A DNA stretch of 64,000 bases. It comes from Alligator mississippiensis (taxonomy: Eukaryota; Chordata; Crocodylia; Alligatoridae). A program made the translations under genes and the position numbers. Below the pieces are notes generated by a model that searched no databases, was not told the origin of the DNA, and worked only from the letters and a program-made list of their open reading frames with translations. Below are positions 60,100-64,000 of the stretch, one piece after another. Each line of letters begins with the position of its first letter. Position 1 is the first letter of the stretch. The stretch covers positions 396,924,329-396,988,328 of the forward strand of contig NC_081824.1 of NCBI RefSeq assembly GCF_030867095.1, written 5' to 3'.

Positions 60100-61458
60100 T
60101 TCATAGATTTCATAGATTTCATAGACATTAGGGCTGGAAGGGACCTCGGAAGATCATTGAGTCCAGCCCCCTGCCCAAAGGGCAGGAAGTCAGCTGGGTT
60201 CATAGGAGCCCAGCAAGATGAGCATCCAGTTTGCTCTTGAAGGTGTTCAGTGTGGGCGCTTGAACCACCTACGGTGGCAGGCTGTTCCAGACCTTGGGGG
60301 CTCGGACAGTAAAGAAATTCTTCCTCATGTCCAGCCTGAAATGGTCTTCTAGTAGTTTATGACCATTCGATCTAGTCGTCATCCCTTGGGGTGTTCTGGT
60401 GAACAAACGTTCCCCCAGATACTGGTGGTCACCCCTGATAAACTTGTAGGTGGCCATCAGATCACCCCTGAGCCTGCGCTTTTCCAGGCTAAAGAGCCCC
60501 AGGGCTCTCAGCCTGTCATCGTAGGGTCTGCTTCCCTGACCTCTGATCATGCGCGTGGCTCTTCTCTGGACTCTCTCAAGCTTCTCCACATCCTTTTTGA
60601 ATTGTGGAGCCCAAAACTGGATGCAGTACTCCAGCTGCGGCCTCACTAAGGCCGAGTACAAGGGGAGAATGACGTCCCGGGATTTGCTTGAGAAGCATCT
60701 ATGGATGCAAGCCAGCATTTTGGTCACTTTACTAGCTGCAGCATCGCACTGCAGGCTCATGTTCATCTTGTGGGCAGTGATGACCCCCAAGTCTCTTTCT
60801 TGCATAGTGTTGAGCAACATAGCACTGCCGAGCCTATAAGGATGCTGCGGGTTTTTCTTCCCAAGGTGGAGAACCTTGCATTTATCAGCGTTGAACACCA
60901 TCAGATTCTCATCCACCCACTTGCTGAGCCTGTCCAGGTCAGCCTGGATCACCCGCCTGTCTTCTGGTGTGGATGCTTTGCCCCAAAGTTTGGTGTCATC
61001 AGCGAACTTTGCCAGTCCGCTTCTGACTCCAGTTTCCACATCATTAATGAAGATGTTGAACAGTATGGGTCCAAGGACAGAGCCTTGGGGGACCCCACTG
61101 GTCACAGGACACCATGATGAGTGACTTCCATCAATTACTACCCTCTGGGTCTGACCCCGGAGGCAGTTTTCCAGCCAGTGGATCGTGGAGGACCCAAGGC
61201 GACAATTGGCCAGTTTCTCTAAGAGGTGATTATGGGAAACCAGGTCAAAGGCTTTTTTGAAGTCAAGATATATGACATCAATCTCTTCTCCCTTGTCCAG
61301 GTGATAGGTCACCTGGTCGTAGAAGGAAATAAGATTGGTCAAGCAAGACCTACCCGCAACAAACCTGTGCTGGCTATCCCTTAAAATGTTGGTGTCGGCC
61401 AGTCCATTAAGGATGGCCTCTTTGATAAACTTTTCTAAGATCTTCCCCGGGATAGAAG
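60100..61458 (-). mobile_element. Young 5-prime-truncated CR1
   Basis: The tail at 60,100-60,130 is three repeats of a TCTATGAAA-type 9-mer (minus sense), preceded by the CR1 end GGGACCTCGGAAGATCATTG (plus sense). The coding part runs almost uninterrupted from 61,456 to 60,269. The 5-prime truncation point, just before SIPGKILEKF, falls at the edge of the 676-bp GC-rich array. The low decay makes it the youngest LINE in the window. Confidence 0.9.
60269..61456 (-). pseudogene. CR1 ORF2 reverse transcriptase, C-terminal part
   Basis: The segment holds IYLDFKKAFDLVSH (first catalytic Asp), SGVPQGSVLGPILFNIFIND, the intact catalytic box FADDTKLWG, then VLHLGKKNP and the C-terminal region SLEKRRLRGDLMATYKFIRG. 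The frame ends in a single stop after NSLPP; homology continues as VVQAPTLNTFKSKLDAHLAG in the same frame. The fingers domain and endonuclease are absent, so the copy is dead. The open frame continues upstream to 61,603 into the satellite, making about 49 spurious N-terminal residues. Confidence 0.85.
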
Positions 61459-63290
61459 GCCTGCCAGGGCTCCCGCCGTCCCAGGCCGGGCCTTCTGCCC
61501 CTCGCCGGAGTCGCCGGGCTCTGGCCATGGGGCCCCGCAGCCCTGCCAGGACCCTGGGGGCCGCTCCCGGCCTGCCTGCCCGCCGAGCGATTGACCGGGT
61601 CAAAGATGGAATCGTGGCCGGGCTCCTGGAACTCTCGCCCGGCCTGGCCGGCCAGTCCCTACCCTGGCTGGAGCTCCAGTCGACATGGACCCAAACTCGG
61701 GTTTGACCTGCTCCTGCAGCACAGTCCTGCCCCGGAGGATCGACGAGTCACCCTCCTGGAACCGAAGATGGGCATTTAGGGTCCAGAAAAGCGTGTCCCC
61801 GAAAATCTCCGCGAACCTTTCTTGGCAATATTGTAGATGTGGCACCCGGCCCAGCCACCGGGGCCAACCACCGAAAGTGTCCGCCCTCTTGGAGTGAAGG
61901 ACCGGGCAAGGCCTGTTTCAAAAACCTCATACGGACTTCCGGAGCCGGAGCTCGGGCTCCAGGTCGACCCCGGGCTTCCCTCCCGGGCCCCAGTGCAGCT
62001 TGGCTCCCCCGCGGGAGCAGCCTGCCAGCCGCACCGAAGGCCCCCGGGCCTGCCCAACCTCCAGGCAGGGCACCGGGGAGAAGCCGGAATCATGCCCGGG
62101 CTCCTGGAACTCCCTCACGGCCTATCCCTGGGAGGCCAGCCTGGGCTCCCGCCGCCCCGGCCCGGGCCTTCCGCCCCTCACTGGGGTCAACAGGCTCTGA
62201 CCGCGGGGCCCCGCAGCTCTGCCGTGTACCTGGGAGCCGCCCATGGCCTGCCTGCCCGCCGAGCGATTGACCGGGTCGAAGCCGGAATCATGGCCGGGCT
62301 CCTGGAACTCTCGCCTGGCCTGGCCGCCAGGTCTGTGCCCGGGCCGGAGCTCCAGTTGACATGGACGCAAACTCGTGGTTGACCTCCTCGTGCAGCACGG
62401 TCCTGCCCCGGAGGATCCACACGCTGCCCTCCTGGAACCAAAGATGGGCATCTAGGGTCCCGAAAAGCAAGACCCCGAAAATCTCTGTGAACCTTTCCTG
62501 GCAATATTGTAGATGTGGCACCTGGCCCAGCCACTGGGAGCAACCGCCGAAAGTGTCCGCCCACCTGGAGCGAAGGCCCGGGCATGGCCCATTTCAAAAA
62601 CGTCATACGGACTTCTGGGGCCGGTGCTTGGGCGCCAGGTTGACCCCGGGCCTCCCTCCTGGGCCTTAGGGTGGCTTGGCTCCCCCGAGGGAGCAGCCCG
62701 CCGCCCCCGCCAAAGGCCCCCGGGCCTCCCCGGCCTCCGGGCAGGGCACTGGGGCAAACCTGGAATTGTGGCCGGGCTCCTGGAACTCCCGCCCAGCCTG
62801 CCCTGCGGAGGCCTGCCTGGGCTCCCGCTGCCTTGGCCCGGGGCGTCCGCCCCTCGCTGGGGTCCTTGGGCTCCGACCCCGGAGGCCCGGGTCCCTGCTG
62901 GGGCCCTTGGAGCTGCCCCCGGCCTGCCCGGCCACGGAGCCCTTGACCGGGACGAAACCGGAATTGTGGCTGAGCTCCTGGAACTCTCGCCCGGCCTGAC
63001 CACCTTCTCCGGGCCCCTTCCAGAGCTCCCCGTTGACCTGGCTCCAAACTCGGTTTTGGCCCCTGAATACGGCACGGTTCTGCCCCGAAGATTCCTCTGT
63101 CCGCCTTCCTGGAACCAAAGAAGGGCATCTAGGGTCCTGAAAACCGCGTTCCCAATAATCTCCGCGAACCTTTCCTTGCAATATTGTAGATGCGGCACCC
63201 GGCCCAGGCACCGGGGCAAACCACCAAAAGTGCCCGCCCTCCTGGATCGAAGGGCCAGGCAAGGCCCGTTTCAAAAACCTCATACGGACT
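61459..63290. repeat. GC-rich tandem array, three units of 676-677 bp
   Basis: Landmarks recur at fixed distances: GGGCTCCCGCCG at 61,467, 62,143 and (as GGGCTCCCGCTG) 62,819; CATACGGACTT at 61,928, 62,604 and 63,281; and GCAATATTGTAGATG in each unit. The array starts at the CR1 junction and ends where the 40-bp repeats begin. It is CpG-rich, with long open frames on several frames and both strands, including a conserved minus-strand stretch PHLQYCQERFAEIFG, but replacement and indel differences between units argue against a gene. Confidence 0.9.
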
Positions 63291-63313
63291 TCCATGGGGG
63301 GAGCAGTCACCAG

Positions 63314-63635
63314 GTCAACCCCATGTATGCCAATGGGCTTTTTCGCTCCCCAGGTCAACCCCATGTATGCCTATGGGCTTTTTCGCTCCCCAGGTCAGCC
63401 CCATGTATGCCAATGGGGATTTTCGGGCGGCATGTCAACCCCATGGATGCCTATGGGGATTCTCGGTCCCCAGGTCAACCCCATGGATGCTGATGGGCTT
63501 TTCCACTCCCCAGGTCCACCCGCCCCTTGCATCGCAATCGGGACTTGCGGGCACCGTCTCAACCCCGTGCCTTGCAGAGGGGACTTCCAGGCACCGTGTC
63601 CACCCCCTGCGAGCCTATGGGGACCCCCGCCTTAC
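63314..63635 (+). repeat. 40-bp minisatellite upstream of the 5S gene
   Basis: Units begin GTCAACCCCATGTATGCC at 63,314, 63,354, 63,394, 63,434 and 63,474, exactly 40 bp apart, and more divergently at 63,514, 63,556 and 63,596. Each unit is a T-rich block (GGGCTTTTTCGCTCCCCAG) after the GTCAACCCC block. There are no unique spacers, so it is not a CRISPR-like array. Confidence 0.9.
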
Positions 63636-63646
63636 CTTTCCCCACC

Positions 63647-63766
63647 ACCTACGGCCAGACCGGGCTGATCGCACCCGATCCCGTCCGATCTCGGAAGGTA
63701 AGCAGTCCCTGGCCCAGCTAGTAGCTGGATGGGAGACTGCCTGGGAATCCCGGGTGCTGTAGGCCA
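63647..63766 (+). rRNA. 5S ribosomal RNA gene or close 5S-like copy
   Basis: The 120 bp align without gaps to vertebrate 5S rRNA, at about 80-83% identity by eye. The start CCTACGGCC, the core GATCTCGGAA and AAGCAG, the internal promoter block GGATGGGAGAC, and the end CCGGGTGCTGTAGGC are all present. In helix II (positions 16-21 with 57-62) two base pairs are changed on both sides (A-U to G-C at 16/62, C-G to G-C at 17/61) and one became G-U (18/60), so pairing is kept. In the helix nearer the 3-prime side two pairs (70/105 and 72/103) are mismatched. It could be a divergent functional gene or a recent pseudogene. Confidence 0.85.
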
Positions 63767-63953
63767 CTCGCCCTTTTGCGCCTCGGGGCATGGGGAACTG
63801 GGGAAGTGGGGGGGAGGTGATGGAGGCTTAAGCCTCGGTGGGGGGGGGCACTTTTCCAAGGCTTAAGCCCCCGGTGGTTGCGCGGGGGCTGTGCCTGTGC
63901 CCTCGGGGTGCATTGGGACTTCAAGCCCGGGCAGCAGGAATTCCGGAGACCAG
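63767..63953. other. Spacer downstream of the 5S gene
   Basis: GC-rich with two copies of a motif AGGCTTAAGCC / AAGGCTTAAGCCCC (about 63,824 and 63,858) and G runs. It separates the 5S gene from the resumed 40-bp repeat. Confidence 0.6.
63774..63777 (+). terminator. RNA polymerase III terminator (T4)
   Basis: A TTTT run lies 8-11 bp after the expected 5S 3-prime end, in the context GCCCTTTTGCG. Four T residues in a GC context suffice for polymerase III in vertebrates. Confidence 0.55.
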
Positions 63954-64000
63954 GTCAACCCCATGCCAGCCTACGGGGGCTTTTCAGTCCCAGGTCACCC
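63954..64000 (+). repeat. 40-bp minisatellite resumes after the 5S gene
   Basis: GTCAACCCCATGCCAGCC begins at 63,954 and the next GTCACCC at 63,994, again 40 bp apart. The repeat therefore flanks the 5S gene on both sides. The window ends inside it. Confidence 0.8.

Noticed and set aside
62187-63128. A 313-codon minus-strand frame and several others in the GC-rich array
   Set aside because: Open frames occur in many frames on both strands, as expected from stop-poor GC-rich DNA. Between the three tandem units the differences include frame-changing indels and many replacement changes.
61459-63290. The 676-bp units as promoter monomers of the adjacent CR1, like mouse L1 monomers
   Set aside because: The CR1 is truncated within its RT, so its 5-prime UTR could not directly adjoin; the array continues into the 5S region instead.
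63314-63635. Regular 40-bp repeats as a CRISPR-like array
   Set aside because: Repeats are contiguous with no unique spacers and the genome is a vertebrate one.

Overview
The window looks like non-coding nuclear DNA from a non-avian reptile, most likely a crocodilian, with a turtle as the alternative. The grounds are many CR1 LINE copies of very different ages, foldback hAT-type and Harbinger-type DNA transposons, a solo retroviral-type LTR and long AT-rich unique stretches. No host protein-coding gene with a believable exon series was found. Family names rest on reading motifs and protein similarity by eye; no database search was possible.

Layout. 0-10 kb: AT-rich DNA with a 215-bp sequence present twice in direct orientation (664 and 8072), a degenerate jockey-like LINE with a 5-prime inversion (2.06-3.95 kb) and two short foldback hAT-type elements (4.79 and 6.68 kb). 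10-14 kb: a Harbinger-like element, then a long CR1 (10.76-14.0 kb) split by a 954-bp solo LTR. 14-24 kb: mostly unique DNA with small Harbinger-like elements. 24-36 kb: two related larger Harbinger-like elements (24.3-27.3 and 33.8-36.0 kb) carrying remains of a Myb/SANT-type gene and an unrecognised antisense reading frame, plus a third foldback hAT copy and a roughly 49-bp minisatellite. 37-43 kb: a hAT-like relic, a Harbinger-like element with a 3-bp TTA duplication and a nested MITE, a large fourth copy of the foldback family (39.31-40.47 kb) and small CR1/SINE fragments. 43-50 kb: largely unique AT-rich DNA with Harbinger-like and CR1 fragments. 50.3-53.6 kb: a near full-length but decayed LINE on the minus strand with endonuclease, reverse transcriptase and a C-terminal zinc knuckle. 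53.7-59 kb: an unexplained GC-rich block, a tRNA-like SINE, a 564-bp Harbinger-like element and a 483-bp hAT-like element.

The last 4 kb differ sharply. Two CR1 pieces lie tail to tail; the minus-strand one is young, with an almost intact reverse transcriptase frame. Its truncated 5-prime end abuts a GC-rich array of three 676-677-bp tandem units. That array passes into an exact 40-bp minisatellite, in which sits a 5S rRNA gene or 5S-like gene (63,647-63,766); the 40-bp repeat resumes beyond it. This looks like the edge of a 5S ribosomal DNA cluster with an unusual spacer and is the most interesting part of the window.

The elements do not form a pathway. What can be read is order of insertion: LTR after CR1, MITE after Harbinger-like element, young CR1 at the satellite edge.
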